A stretch of DNA of 64,000 bases from Setaria digitata. Lineage: Eukaryota; Nematoda; Chromadorea; Rhabditida; Setariidae. Within the stretch, counting starts at the first letter, position 1, and each line of letters begins with the position of its first letter. The notes under the pieces are model-generated. The model saw only the letters and a list, made by a program, of their open reading frames with translations, ran no database searches and was not told the origin of the DNA. Shown piece by piece: positions 40,001-51,841 of this stretch. The stretch is taken from positions 22,440 through 86,439 of the forward strand of contig RCAB01000273.1 in NCBI GenBank assembly GCA_003640385.1, written 5' to 3'. The translations under genes were made by a program, and so were the position numbers.

Positions 40001-43000
40001 AATAAGATGAAATCTTTCTAGCAGTTTAATTACATGAAATTAATTAAACTTTCAGGAATTGAAATACTCCTTGTTTAGCAGAGATCGTGAAATTGAAGAG
40101 CAACAGCAAATAACTCTTGCTGCTTTGCCATTTCTCGGGGTAACTGCCGTGATATTAATTACATTTATGGTGATCAGTCTGATCGATTTTTCATCCAGAA
40201 ATAGCCAACACATTGAGGTACTACAGTGAAGTTCGAAAATTATGCTCACATTTTCCCGGAATTCATTCCCATTTAATATAGAAATTATCATAAAATATTG
40301 CTACTGTTCCATAATTTCAGGCTTTCTTTGCAGTGCTCTCACCAGCAATGGCACTGATAACTTCGTGGGGTCTTCTCTGGGGTATCGGTTTACCTTTCTC
40401 TAATATTCTCACTGCCATACCTTTCCTTGTCGTCACAATTGGTGTTGATGATGCCTTCCTCATTCTCGCTGCATGGAGGCATGCAAAGTAAGTACAGCCA
40501 TAAAATTGTCTTCTGGACCCAAAGTCTGTTCAAGTCACTAAACGACTCTCTTCTCACTGCAGCCCAGCTTCTGATCTCGAAACACGAATGGGTGAAACGT
40601 TGACTTATTCGGGTGCCAGTGTCACTGTAACTTCTCTTACCGATGTCTTATGTTTCATGGTCGGACTAGTTTCAAATTTACCTGTTGTACGATTATTCTG
40701 CATCTATACTTCCATCTCAATCATGGTTGACTTCATTTATCAGGTACGAGATGACGAGAAGTTCCAAACTAAAGTTAGTGCTTATCAATTGCTTCTGTTG
40801 AGCGTTCTCTCCAAAGTATTAATTAAATCGTTCACTGCAGATAACATTTTTTACTGCCGTTGTTGCTTATTGTGGAGGACAGAAAGTGGGTAATATCGAG
40901 AAGAAATATCGCGAGCAAGTAAGACTGCTGCTACTTTCGAATTAGAACAAGCTTGTTGATTTTAAGACTGAGTAGTTATGAGCCGCTAAATGATTGTCTT
41001 TTAATTATCCTAACAATTAAGGGTTTCAGGTAATTGATTCATTATAATATTCTGACCTGTTTCGTGTGATTTTTGATATTTTACCTGGCTAATCGCAGTT
41101 GATGTTAATTAATCGACATTTCCATCAAGTTTTATGGAAGTTCTCTGAGATGAGTAGGATAAATTTACTCCTAGAATTCAGCACTAGAACTTGATATGCT
41201 ATATCTTAAGGATACACATCTTATGATACTGATTAATTTCAAATAATTAAGCAGTTATTTACACAGAAATTTCTATAGGTTTTTTTTTTTCGCCCTAGCA
41301 TTGGTATGGATCATTTCTTGCAGAATTCTAAATCCAAAAATGTCATGGATGGACTGTGGCGAAAAATTGAACCGGCGGAATCGCATAAAGTGTACAGCGT
41401 TGAAGTTGGTGTTGCAAGATATTGCTTCTCTGATGGCAATTCTTTGCCACTAAAGAAACCACCAAAAAAGAGCCAAACTAGCCTACAGAAGTTTGTTAAT
41501 ATCCTTCACCTGCCATTCACAAAAGGCATTGTTATTGCTGCATTTATTATTCACATTATTGTAAGTTCATGAAAAAAATCTTTTTTTTTTTCTAAACATT
41601 TTTGTTCAAATAAACTTTTGTGACACTTTTACATCTTCTCATCAAATGGACTAAAACACTCATCTCGAAGATTTGAATTCAGACTGAAAAGCCTTCTTCC
41701 TGTTCATACTAGTAGGAAGCGAATCTTTATACTGTATTCAAATTCACTTAGTTCAAAATTTATTACTCTCTCGTTTAAATCAAACTTTTCCATTCACTCG
41801 TTTGTTGACTTGAGGTGAAAACTCCAGGTAATATCGTACTTTTGCACCAAAGTCAGTACAGATTTTGATATGGAAAATTTGTACTTGGAAAGCTCAGTTA
41901 TGAATGGCATTTCACGACAGTTACAACGTTTCAATCTTAATGAAGCTTTTGTTGTTAATTTTGCCCTCTATCCAATGCCAAATTTTGCGGATGTATTCAT
42001 CCGAAATAAATTCGATCATCTGGTTGAAGAGCTAGAAACGATACCGAAATTCGGCATGGGATCCGATGGAACTGTCTTATGGACTAGGGATTTCGCTGAT
42101 GTTAGTTTTTTAAGATCATTTTTTCTCTTCTATAATCCAGAAAATGAACACAGCTACTGCTAGATCATAGCAAGTTATATTCGAAGAAATCAAATAAGTG
42201 GGAAAAACACTGAATATTATGAATGACTAGGCATTTTGTAAAATATTTGATCTCTATCTTGCTCATTTTACAAGCAATGATGTAAGAAATTGACTTGGAA
42301 AATCAAAAGAATTTTGATCCTGGATTTAATTATTTGACTTCTATTTAAAAAAAAAAATCAGCTGGTTAACTATGTTACTTATAGTAAATGTTCCATTCCA
42401 GGCAGTTGCATTTTGGGGTGATGAAAGCAATTTCTGGAGGCAAGACAAATTACTTTCAGCGTTTCGAGAATACGAAATGGATGAAAAATTCATAACCACC
42501 GAGTAAGCTTATTATTTCTTGAGATAAATGAGCGAAAAAAGTGGACAATTTAACATGATATAAGTTTTGTGCATTAGATTAAACCATAAATCAGATATCA
42601 TTAGTGTCATGGCCAAGCTATCACTGGCCATGAGTTGTGTTACCTTCATCCGGACCAACCTAAGGTCTGCAATTTTGCGAGTGCCAACTCTTGTCTCAGA
42701 ATCCACTGATAAAGAGCGAATTTTTGATGCAACTGTGCTGATTTTGTTATCACTCTTAACTTTACATGCTCTAATGAGTAATTAGTCGCATTTTGCTCAA
42801 GCAAGATCGGTATTTCAGCTTACTACAGTGATTGCCCTCTGATGCTTTCCGTAAGAGATGCAAATATTTTTTTCTTTATTTCCCATGCTAAGAGCAGTTC
42901 TCCTTCCCGTTTCGTCTCCGACGTACTTCACATTCAGTTTTGCTATTATCGTCCTCTTTTCGCCTTTTCCGAATTTTGTTTTTTAAAGAATTTAGACTAG

Positions 43001-45146
43001 ATAACTGTGCTACTAGCTATGGAAAGTGATTGCTAATCAAAACTCTTCTAAACAGCATTTTTTATTCTCCTGTAATTTTAAGTGGATATTTAGGAATGAA
43101 CCTTTATCATGTTTTTTTTTTATCACAGTATAGTTTAAATAAATCTCTGTTAAGTTTATGATAAGCGACTTCTCACAGCAGCATACTGATAACATAATCA
43201 GGAAATAGTAATGACGAGGAAGGTGAAGGTGCATCATTTCCTAGTACAATAAGTGACAAAGAAAATGTGTGCGAAGTTTTTTGTAAAGTCATTGAATCAC
43301 ATTTAAGTTTCCTTTAAAGTCAACAGATGACAGCTTTCAGGAAAACGGCAGATGGAACTGAAGTAATTTCCGGTTTCTTCTGGTCAATAACTTACCATAA
43401 CATGAATAACTTTTTGGATGTACGGAAGCTAATGCAATTAAGGTTTGCATCACCTTACTCGTTTAATGATTTTGATTAATTAATTTATTTAGACAATTAG
43501 ACATCTGCGAATGATTCAAGATGAAAGTACACTCCAAAAAGTAAATTTCTGTCTTTTCGTTGTTGTCACTGCAAAGGACTAAATGACCTCTTTCTTTTTA
43601 TATTACAATGTCACCAACCTTACCGTCGTAAATCTCTCTTTTTCAACGAAACACTCAGATAATTTGCAATAAATTTTGATAATGATTATAATATCCTTCT
43701 GGATTTTAAAAATTATTCATTACTTTTATCAAACATTAATTCAGGCGCTCTATAATAGCGAAATATGCAAAATTTTTCAATGTTAGCTCGCACCATCCAC
43801 TGGAAAAAGTTCCAACTGAATCAGCAGCTAGCGCATCAACTAATTTCATCCAAACTGCGTGTTAGTCTCGAACTTCATGAATGCATTTCATGTAACCGTT
43901 GCTGATTTGAAAAGAAACTTGTCGGAGAAGTGGCTTGATCCGGTAGAACACTAGCAGATGATGAAGATTGACAAATTTATTACTGAAATATTTGTGGGGA
44001 GAACTTTTTAATATAAATTTCTGTCAGTTCCGCTTGCTGATGTGATTCCAAATATATTTATAAATCGGTTCAAGTATGAATTTTCTTGTATTTCGATGTA
44101 ATAAAATAAGTGAATGAGTAATGAATTAATCAGTTAAGAATTTGTTTTAGTTTCTGCGGTGGTTTTAATGTCGGCATTGGTTTACTTCTTTATCACCAAC
44201 TTATGCGCCGTTATCACAGTAGTTATTTCGATTCTCTCTATCTCCTTTGGAGCACTTGCATATTTGCATTTATGGAATGTACGCTTGGATGCGATCTCTT
44301 TAATTAGTCTGCTAATGAGCATTGGCTTCTCTGTCGACTACAGCGCCCATATTTGCTATCATTATCTCTCGCAAAAGGTATTTGGCAGTCATGGTATGAT
44401 CGATAGGCCAGATGAAAACGAAATATGATGATAGAAAAGATTTCTGATTTNNNNNNNNNNNNNNNNNNNNNNNNNNNNNNNNNNNNCAGATGAAAACGTT
44501 GTAATATGGTGATAGAAAAGATTTCTGATTTCTTTTTTTTTTTTGAATTTTCAATTCTACTTTTAATCTGTTCACAGGACAATGAGAAGAAAAAATCGGA
44601 TGAACACTGTCATCAGCCAATTTCAATTATTGTTGGCTCAGATGCAAATCTTCGAGATTTATCGATACTGCCATCAAATAACAGTAGCATTCGCTGCACT
44701 AATTCTGGTGTTAACACTAAACAAAGGTTCCTAATCACTTTCAGAGGCGTTGGATGGCCAGTGGTGCAATCGGGGCTTAGTACTCTACTGGGTAAGTGAT
44801 AGCATTCTCTCTCATTAATTGTCCACTTGCGCTTGACTTTTCGCTACTGCGCAAAGGAACATGAACAATTTGCGCCATTTCAACGATAATTGGGTAGAAT
44901 TGTGAATTGGGCTTCTCTTTCCAACAATGAACACGATAACAGCTTTGGAATGGATGATTATTTCCGTAACTTTTAGGTATATTACCTATGGTAATGGTGA
45001 AAGCCTACGTAGTTGCTGTGTTCTGGAAAACAATAATTCTGTTAATTGGACTGGGACTGATTCATGCTCTAATTTTGTTACCTGTTATTTTAATCATTTG
45101 TGATGATATGAAATGTTACTTGAGAAAGTTATGTCAATCAAAGTGA
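37012..45146 (+). CDS. patched-related protein (PTR family), RND/sterol-sensing-domain transporter-like
   Basis: Multi-pass membrane protein of the Patched/NPC1/RND superfamily, expanded in nematodes with roles in moulting and cuticle. Eighteen exons join in phase: 37012-37080, 37290-37451, 38892-39083, 39246-39334, 39566-39647, 39738-39842, 40056-40217, 40321-40487, 40563-40743, 40841-40918, 41324-41560, 41828-42100, 42402-42502, 43341-43442, 43745-43860, 44151-44377, 44578-44791 and 44977-45146, giving 908 aa. The N-terminal TM1 and first extracellular loop (HIDNDIWNIYSPINGLARVE) are typical of PTRs. The sterol-sensing domain includes FLVVTIGVDDAFLILAAWRH, with the GxxDD motif of TM4. The second half has LISLLMSIGFSVDYSAHICYHY, with the TM10 aspartate, and GWPVVQSGLSTLLGILPMV. 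A spliced-leader-type acceptor (ttttttctag) ends 7 nt before the ATG. The last exon reads into TGA within a good donor context (aaagtgagt), so a further 3' exon is possible. The assembly gap at 44451 falls in an intron. Confidence 0.93.
44409..44531 (+). repeat. direct duplication of about 42 bp around a 36-N assembly gap
   Basis: cagatgaaaacg...gatagaaaagatttctgattt occurs at 44409-44450 and again at about 44487-44531, with small differences. The Ns occupy 44451-44486. It lies in the intron between PTR exons 16 and 17 and does not break the coding frame. Confidence 0.85.
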
Positions 45147-46082
45147 GTCTATGAGAGTATTAAAAAAAACTTGATTGGTTGATTTGTCAAATATAGTTGT
45201 TTCTAAAAAAGTTTTTGAAGTTCATTTCTCAACAGCCTGCTACTCTCGTTATGTTCGTTTAGCGAAAGAAAAATCTTTTGTTATTTCCTCTTAAGGGAAA
45301 GGCTATAATAATTCAGACATTGGAACCTCAAATTCGAGATCTCAGAAAAATTACTTATGCAAAATTTTTTGATTTTATTTTGAAATCTCACATTCCACTG
45401 TAGCCTTTTTTTTTTTTTTGTTTGTTACAGATAATAGATCATATTCGGCTTATTACTGAAATATTTTTAATAAGTCTTTCGAGCAATCGAAATTCACTTA
45501 AACATTTCAAACTTCAAAGGAGCGGTTCAATTTAAAGTTCTTATTGCAGATCCATTTCAACTGCATAAGGTCTACTGAAGCTCCGTCTTTGTGTTTATTA
45601 ATGCATTTTCACAATTTTAACTAATATGAAGACATCAAAAAAGAAATTTGAAAGTAGAAACTTTTATACAAGCCAAATTTGATTCAGAATTCACAAGATG
45701 TCAAATGCTAATAAGTTCTTCAAGCCCGTTAATCCAACATACGTGGCCTTTCTCAAGAAGCACATCACTTACACTTCCAATAAGTTTTCAAACTTAAACT
45801 TTCTATCAATTTTAATTAATCAAATTTAATTAAAGAAATGTTGCATGACGACACATTCATTAATTTCTTTAAAGCACTTACAGTGTTCATTATAAACTGA
45901 ATGTTTATTCACAGTAAAAAAACAAAACAAATATATTTGATAAACAATTGCTACATGACCAGTCAGCTGATATGATCCAAAAACAAGGTTGATAACAAAA
46001 ACATACGCATGAATGAAGAGAAAATAGAAGATAGACTTTTCTGATTACGAGAAGCCTAATTATTTTTTGTACTTTTTACCAG
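45147..46082 (+). other. spacer between PTR and PP1-like genes; may hold the phosphatase 5' exon
   Basis: The first clear phosphatase exon starts at 46083 after a pyrimidine-rich acceptor and needs one nucleotide from an upstream exon. A 40-odd codon frame from ATG 45702 (MSNANKFFKPVNPTYVAFLK) is a tempting first exon, but its donor phases do not fit, so I leave it uncalled. Confidence 0.35.
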
Positions 46083-47879
46083 TCAATTATACGGTACTCG
46101 AGCTTTTACCTATTTTGAACGAAGCAAAGAAATTGTTCCTGACGGAACCAACTCTACTATATGTTGAAGTACCATGTGTCATTATCGGTGATATTCATGG
46201 ACAGGTCTGTCATATCTTTTATCTTCAAAGATGAGCACAAACGAACTATTCTTAATTCGATGCTTAGATCGTGCTGAGATTCGTGAATTTTTCATGTCGT
46301 TAATGAGGTAGAAAAGATAATATCATAAAAAGAGAAGAGACTGTTATAGGTAAATTCTCGAGAAATTTATAATCAGTGTCCAACTGCTTAGCTAGCTTGA
46401 TAAGCAGAGAGATTATTTCAGTATGAAGATTTGCACCGAATATTCTCTGTTCTTGGAGAGGGTAAAAAGAGCGGGGCCGTGAAACGACGTTTTGTGTTCC
46501 TCGGTGATTACGTAGACCGTGGAACGAACTCGTTGGAAACAATTTGTTGTCTTCTGGCGCACAAGCTGATGTTTCCAAAGATGGTAAATACTTAATAAAG
46601 TCAGTGCTAATTATTTCTAAAAAAAAAACTTGAGCATTGTGTTGAAGCTTCTAATTAGTCAGAAGTATTTTCAGTTCAACATGCTACGTGGGAATCACGA
46701 GTCATCAGACGTTAATCAAGCGTACGGCTTTCAAGTGGAGCTTTATCGGCGATTTCCAGAAAATAATGAGGGATTTACGCTGTGGAATGCATTCAATGAA
46801 TTATTCGCATGCTTACCGCTTGCAGCTTTAATTCGTAACAAAATACTTTGCATTCATGGAGGTATTGGACCTGAATTGAAATCGTTAGATGATATTAGAA
46901 AGGTGAGCATAATTCTATCCCAATTAGAAAGCACATCTGTATTATTAATCTATCTCGAAGTTCAGATGCTTTGCCTTCAAGTGCTCGAGCTAACTAGCTT
47001 TCTACTAAAATTTCAGATCAAACGTCCAATGCCTGATCCAACCGACTCACCACTAGCATGCAGTTTGCTATGGTCTGACCCAATGCTCGATTTAAAAGGT
47101 TTCATCAAAAATTCAGTTCGTGGAGCTGGCTATTTCTTCGGTGAAGATGCTGTAATTGCTTGCTGTGAACAGTTACATATCGACCTTATCGTTCGAGCTC
47201 ATCAGGTTTCTCGTTAATTCAGATCAATCAACTCGATACTTTGCTTCTTTTGCTGCTTCAAAAATTTCGAACTCACCGAAATAAAGAACTTATTAAACTA
47301 ATTAATTTCTCATTTCTACTTCGAAAGGAACTGTCTAATTTCTCCAGATGATAATGAATGGTTATGGGTTCTTTTGCAAACGACGATTAGTTTCAGTCTT
47401 TTCAGCGCCACGATATCTCTTAACTAAGGTGCACTTTATGAATTATTTATTTTGCCTATGGAAGGAAATTAAAATGAGAAACACGCTAACTGTTTGCTTC
47501 AATTTTTAATTAGGTACTGAATTTAATTGAGTATTTGGATTACCAGAACAACAAATGTGCGATATTGCAAGTGGAGAAAGATTTAAGACTTGGCTTTATA
47601 TTGCTCTGTCCAGTAACGCCTGAAACACAAGGCAAGTTGCTATTTTACGGCAATTGGAATCGACACTAATAAGTTTATTCTAATTAATGATGAATTATTG
47701 TGTAACTTTTTAACAACTTAACTTATCCAGTGCTTCCTCTTTTAGGACAAGATCATTTCCGGAATTTTTTCACAAAAAATAATGACAGTTCCTCGTTCGC
47801 GTCAAGGAAAGCAGTAGCTGAAGGCTTCATTTGTGAATCCATTGATAGTTTTCGCGGTGTCATTAGGCCTCACATCTGA
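46083..47879 (+). CDS. PP1-like serine/threonine protein phosphatase, divergent, 5' end incomplete
   Basis: Metallophosphatase of the PPP family, related to PP1. Seven exons join in phase: 46083-46204, 46422-46583, 46675-46902, 47017-47205, 47348-47428, 47514-47631 and 47746-47879, about 344 codons including the stop. Metal and catalytic motifs are present in order: GDIHGQ, GDYVDRG, RGNHES, HGG, LLWSDP and RAHQ. Divergence is clear towards the C-terminus: the usual GYEFF is GYGFF, SAPNYCGEFDN is replaced by SAPRYLLTK followed by extra sequence, and the tail ends RGVIRPHI. The intron after 47631 has a GC donor (CAAG|GCAAGT). Worm genomes carry many diverged PP1-like phosphatases, often sperm-enriched, and this may be one (inference). 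The N-terminal exon was not identified. It sits 0.9 kb downstream of PTR on the same strand. Confidence 0.9.
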
Positions 47880-49625
47880 AATGTGCCATATCGTATGGCT
47901 AGCATTAAACATGAGACTTCCAACCAGTATTCCTTTAATCTTTCTCAGTTTTATCAACTTTTTTCTCCCTCCGTTTATATTAAAATATTTGCTGCTCACA
48001 TCGCAATGATTTTCCATTTCTGAAACTGGCTATGGAAGTGGTTAGTTAGAGTATGAGGTACCATTAAATAGCGAAATTTTATGAGGCAGTGAAGCAGAGC
48101 TTCGTTATTACTCGAATAGATATCATTTTAAAACTAGTTTTTAATTCAGCTCAATCTAGTTGTTTAGTAGAGCCGAGAATGAAAGGCACTCGAAAGGTTA
48201 TTTGGGGTTATCCTTTTCTTTCTCGCAAACAGAGTATTTATTTTTATCGTTTGTAATTAATGTAATAAAACTAAAATCCCGATTCAATTCGATTATTCAT
48301 GTTTAATTTCTACTTTTTAAAGGATGTCATTATTTAATTGTTCAATATAACTCTAATTGGATACTGCTCGAAAGTATAATGATTATTTTGTAATAATTTA
48401 ATAGAGATAAGAAAGATTTCAAGAGCGTTTTATCAAGCTTCATCACTAGCCATATTCTGCTTTAATTTTTTTTTTTTTTTTTTTTTTTTTACTGTTTGAA
48501 TTGATAAAGACAGAAATTCAAACGAGAAAAATGATCGCTGAAATTTGTCCTGAACTTCCATCAGGCTCTTATAATTCTTTCTAGAAGTTCTTGAATCGTC
48601 ATGAGATCGATCAATGGAACTTACCTTGAATAGAAGAACCAATAATACCTCGTCGAGATTATATTTCTTCAGATTTCACAATCGAAATAATTCTCTATCA
48701 TTTAATACTGGAAAATTCTCTTTCCTAAAAAGAATATAGCACAGCCAAGATAGGTCATTTCTTGTTCACACATTTGTAACTTCTGAAAGCTTCTCATCCT
48801 AAATATTATACAGTGTATTCTTATGCGTTTCAATTCTAAGGAATTTGTGTCTATTCGATCTCTTTCATTCCGTCATAACTGAAATGTAAATTTAAGAATT
48901 GCTGGGAATTGATCAAGAATTGTAATAGATGATAAAATTAATTATATGTCAAAGAAAGTCTTATTTTTTAACAAGTATTGCTCAGCAGCTGCTGGAATGC
49001 CTAGGAAAGTAATTCACATTAGCTAGACCTCTAGTGGACTTGAACATTTCGAATTTTGCTTAACCGGTTCCAGCTAGTTAGCTAAATTATACAGCCTATT
49101 CTCGAAATTTGCAAATTTGATGGAATAAAAGTATTTTATTATTAATTTATGACAAAATTTTGAAAATGCTAGAAATGGATCCTCAAAACACCTGAAACAC
49201 CTCTTTTAGGATAATTATAAGCATCAGATGACAGCTAAGTTACTTATAAATCGAAAAGCTCAGCAATATGCCTTCTGTACTGAATTCAATTTCACCCTCT
49301 TATTTCATATTTAACTAACAGTCTGCTAGAAATGAAGAAAGTTACGCAGTATCGACGAGGTGTTCCACAGATATTTCACTTCCAATATTTTTTGTGATGA
49401 AGAAAATATTATAACTTTTCTTATTTTGTAGGAATAGTTTAATTTCAAATTTTATTCAATATTTTTGAAAAGTTTTGAATAATCAGAAGTGGTTGTACAG
49501 ATTTGCAAGAAGTGAGCTTAATAAAAATTGACTGAAAACAGAAATGCAATTAGAAAAAAAAAAAGAAAATCGGTGAGATGACGCCTAAAATTTAAGCTTC
49601 ACGTAAATATTATTTGTCACCTAGG
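47880..49625. other. intergenic region, no gene seen
   Basis: AT-rich spacer after the phosphatase. A candidate polyadenylation signal (aataaa) lies near 48261 and a long T run at 48468-48490. I see no conserved reading frame. Confidence 0.5.
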
Positions 49626-51841
49626 ATGAAGAGATGCTTGGCAGTAATTACTTGGCTAACGTGTCTCATGCAAAATGTCACAAGTATTAAGTGCGCAGAG
49701 TGCGATTACCTACCACATACATTAATTTCTGGCATTAGAACTTGCCCGAGAAATTGCTACGGCGAGATCTGCTATATCGGTAGTTTATTTTGTATGATTA
49801 AACAAACAGTTCAGTTCAATTTTCAGTTCTTTTTTAAATTTTAAACTTAAATTAAATTTTTGTGAGCAACTCAAAATTATAACTTCTACTTTTTCTTCAC
49901 TAATTAATGCTCTCTTAAAAGACAAAAAATGGCCAAAATGATCTTGTTTTAGTGGTGAATAATTACTACAATGAAACACTGGTATCAGGATGTGTCAATG
50001 TTGACACGGAAACACGAACGTTTTTCCGTAATCATGCCTACTGTCACCGGAAAAAGGAATATACAGTTTGTGGATGCACTACTTCTGACCGATGCAACAG
50101 TCCTCAGGCACCATTTTCTATGTTTACTTTCATCGACACACCTTTCTTCGAGGACTGTCAATTAGTACCGAAGAATGGTTCGTTTCCTTTTATGCTAAAA
50201 TTTATACACTGAGATTATTTTCACTCGTCAATACATTTCTTAAATCATTTCATATGCACGTGTAAGAAATTTTTGGATGGGACATCTTTGGCTCTCATAA
50301 TTATGCTGAAATCACACTCTGGCCAAGCTGTCACATCGTGTCACTTGGATCTCCTCTCAGGACATTGTTAAGTCTCTGTATCTCGTAGAAAACTAGCGCA
50401 TAACAAATGTAGTGGAAAATAAAGAATCAGTTTAACGATTAAATTTGAAACATTTTGAAAGCGAAAACTGTCCGATGATCTTGCTAAATTTCAGCTCGAG
50501 ATTTCAGTATCTGCATATTTACCACTTAAAGGTTGCTCAACTGGTTTCAGATCGAGAAAGAATAAGCTACATTTTAAGAAAAATTGAGTTCTTTTTTTGA
50601 GATTATACAGATTTCAGCAGACACAGACTCGAACTCCTTCCAAGCTAACATTACTTCAAAGGGAAATGATTCGCAAACAGAATCGCTGAACAAATCACAA
50701 TGTCTGAAGGACTCAAAGACTACTAATCTGTGAGCTTCTCGCTTCTGAAATTTATATAATACTTAGACAATTTTTGATCGCAAAGTTTGCGAATTCTCGT
50801 TTCGCTATGAATTGCGAACAGTCCAAAGCACTCATCTCGACCAGTGGCAGTTGTTCCAATGCAATTTATAGCCAAGCATAATTCAATTCAGGACAAGTCC
50901 TAACAATGCTACGGTAAATCGCGGGACCGCATGCAAAATGGAAGTGGAAGATAGTTCTAATTCTGATTCTGAAAAATCAGTGGAGAGTTTAAGCACCTTT
51001 CTTACCAGACCGATTACCGCCCATCCTTCAACCATTTATCCAGTGGAAAACAAGGTATCCATCAGCGCCAAACGTAAGCAGTTCTTTTCCTGAATCCATT
51101 CGTCTTTAGTTTGCAACTATCTAGATAAGTCTTGTTAGCATCTAGGCATTGGCGTTCGGTAGCAATCTAATGACAATGAAGTTTAAATTGTAAATGCTTC
51201 ATTGATATTTTTAGAAATCTGAAGAGATTACATTTAATACAGTTGAAATAATTTCAAAGCTAGATTTTTTCTAATAATAAAAATGATGGAAATTTTATTT
51301 TGTAGCTAGAAAAGCATAAAAGTAACTAAAAATTTATGCTTGTAAATTACAGCATGAACCAAAATAACTTATTTGATAAATTCATATTGCCTTTTTGAAA
51401 TTTCAACTTTGACCCCATGCTAGCCAATATTGTTTCTAGACAACAAAAATAAGATAAGAGGGGAAGTTATCGATGAACTGGCGCGTAGCCTGCTTCCAAG
51501 CTTAAATTATTATCGTATAACAAATCCACAGGCTAATTATAGCAAATTTCATGGTAAGTCAAAGGTCAGACAACGACAGTTTCATAAAATACCAGTAGCT
51601 AAATTTATTTGTTCTGTTTTTCAGTTAAGGCATAAAATTTTTAAAAAAATCTTTTTTTGGGTTTTCTTTTCTAAAATTCAATTTTTCTTCAGACGAAAAA
51701 ATCGAAGAAACAGAAATACGATATGATGATAACAGTTCCAATCGTCAATATGAATTTTCCAGAAGCATCACTTTGTTGATTTTTTGCTGCTTATCTTACT
51801 GCTATCAATTTCTTAAACTGAATTTTAAGGCCACTCTCTAA
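49626..51841 (+). CDS. secreted or surface cysteine-rich protein (ET-module / three-finger-like), with Ser-rich stalk
   Basis: Six exons join in phase: 49626-49779, 49953-50177, 50618-50729, 50892-51073, 51440-51553 and 51693-51841, giving 311 aa. The start is an ATG one base after a cctag acceptor. It begins with a signal peptide (MKRCLAVITWLTCLMQNVTS), then a cysteine cluster KCAEC...TCPRNCYGEICY, and in exon 2 GC...YC...VCGCTTSDRCNSP. The CxC...CN ending resembles the nematode ET module and Ly6-type folds. After that comes a low-complexity acidic Ser/Asn/Thr region with several NxS/T sites and few cysteines. The C-terminus has a hydrophobic stretch (SITLLIFCCLSYCYQFL), which could be a membrane anchor or GPI signal. 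The family is assigned only by cysteine pattern; function is unknown. Confidence 0.7.

Noticed and set aside
45702..45830. MSNANKFFKPVNPTYV frame as first exon of the phosphatase
   Set aside because: None of its GT donors has the phase needed to join the exon at 46083, so the link is unsupported.
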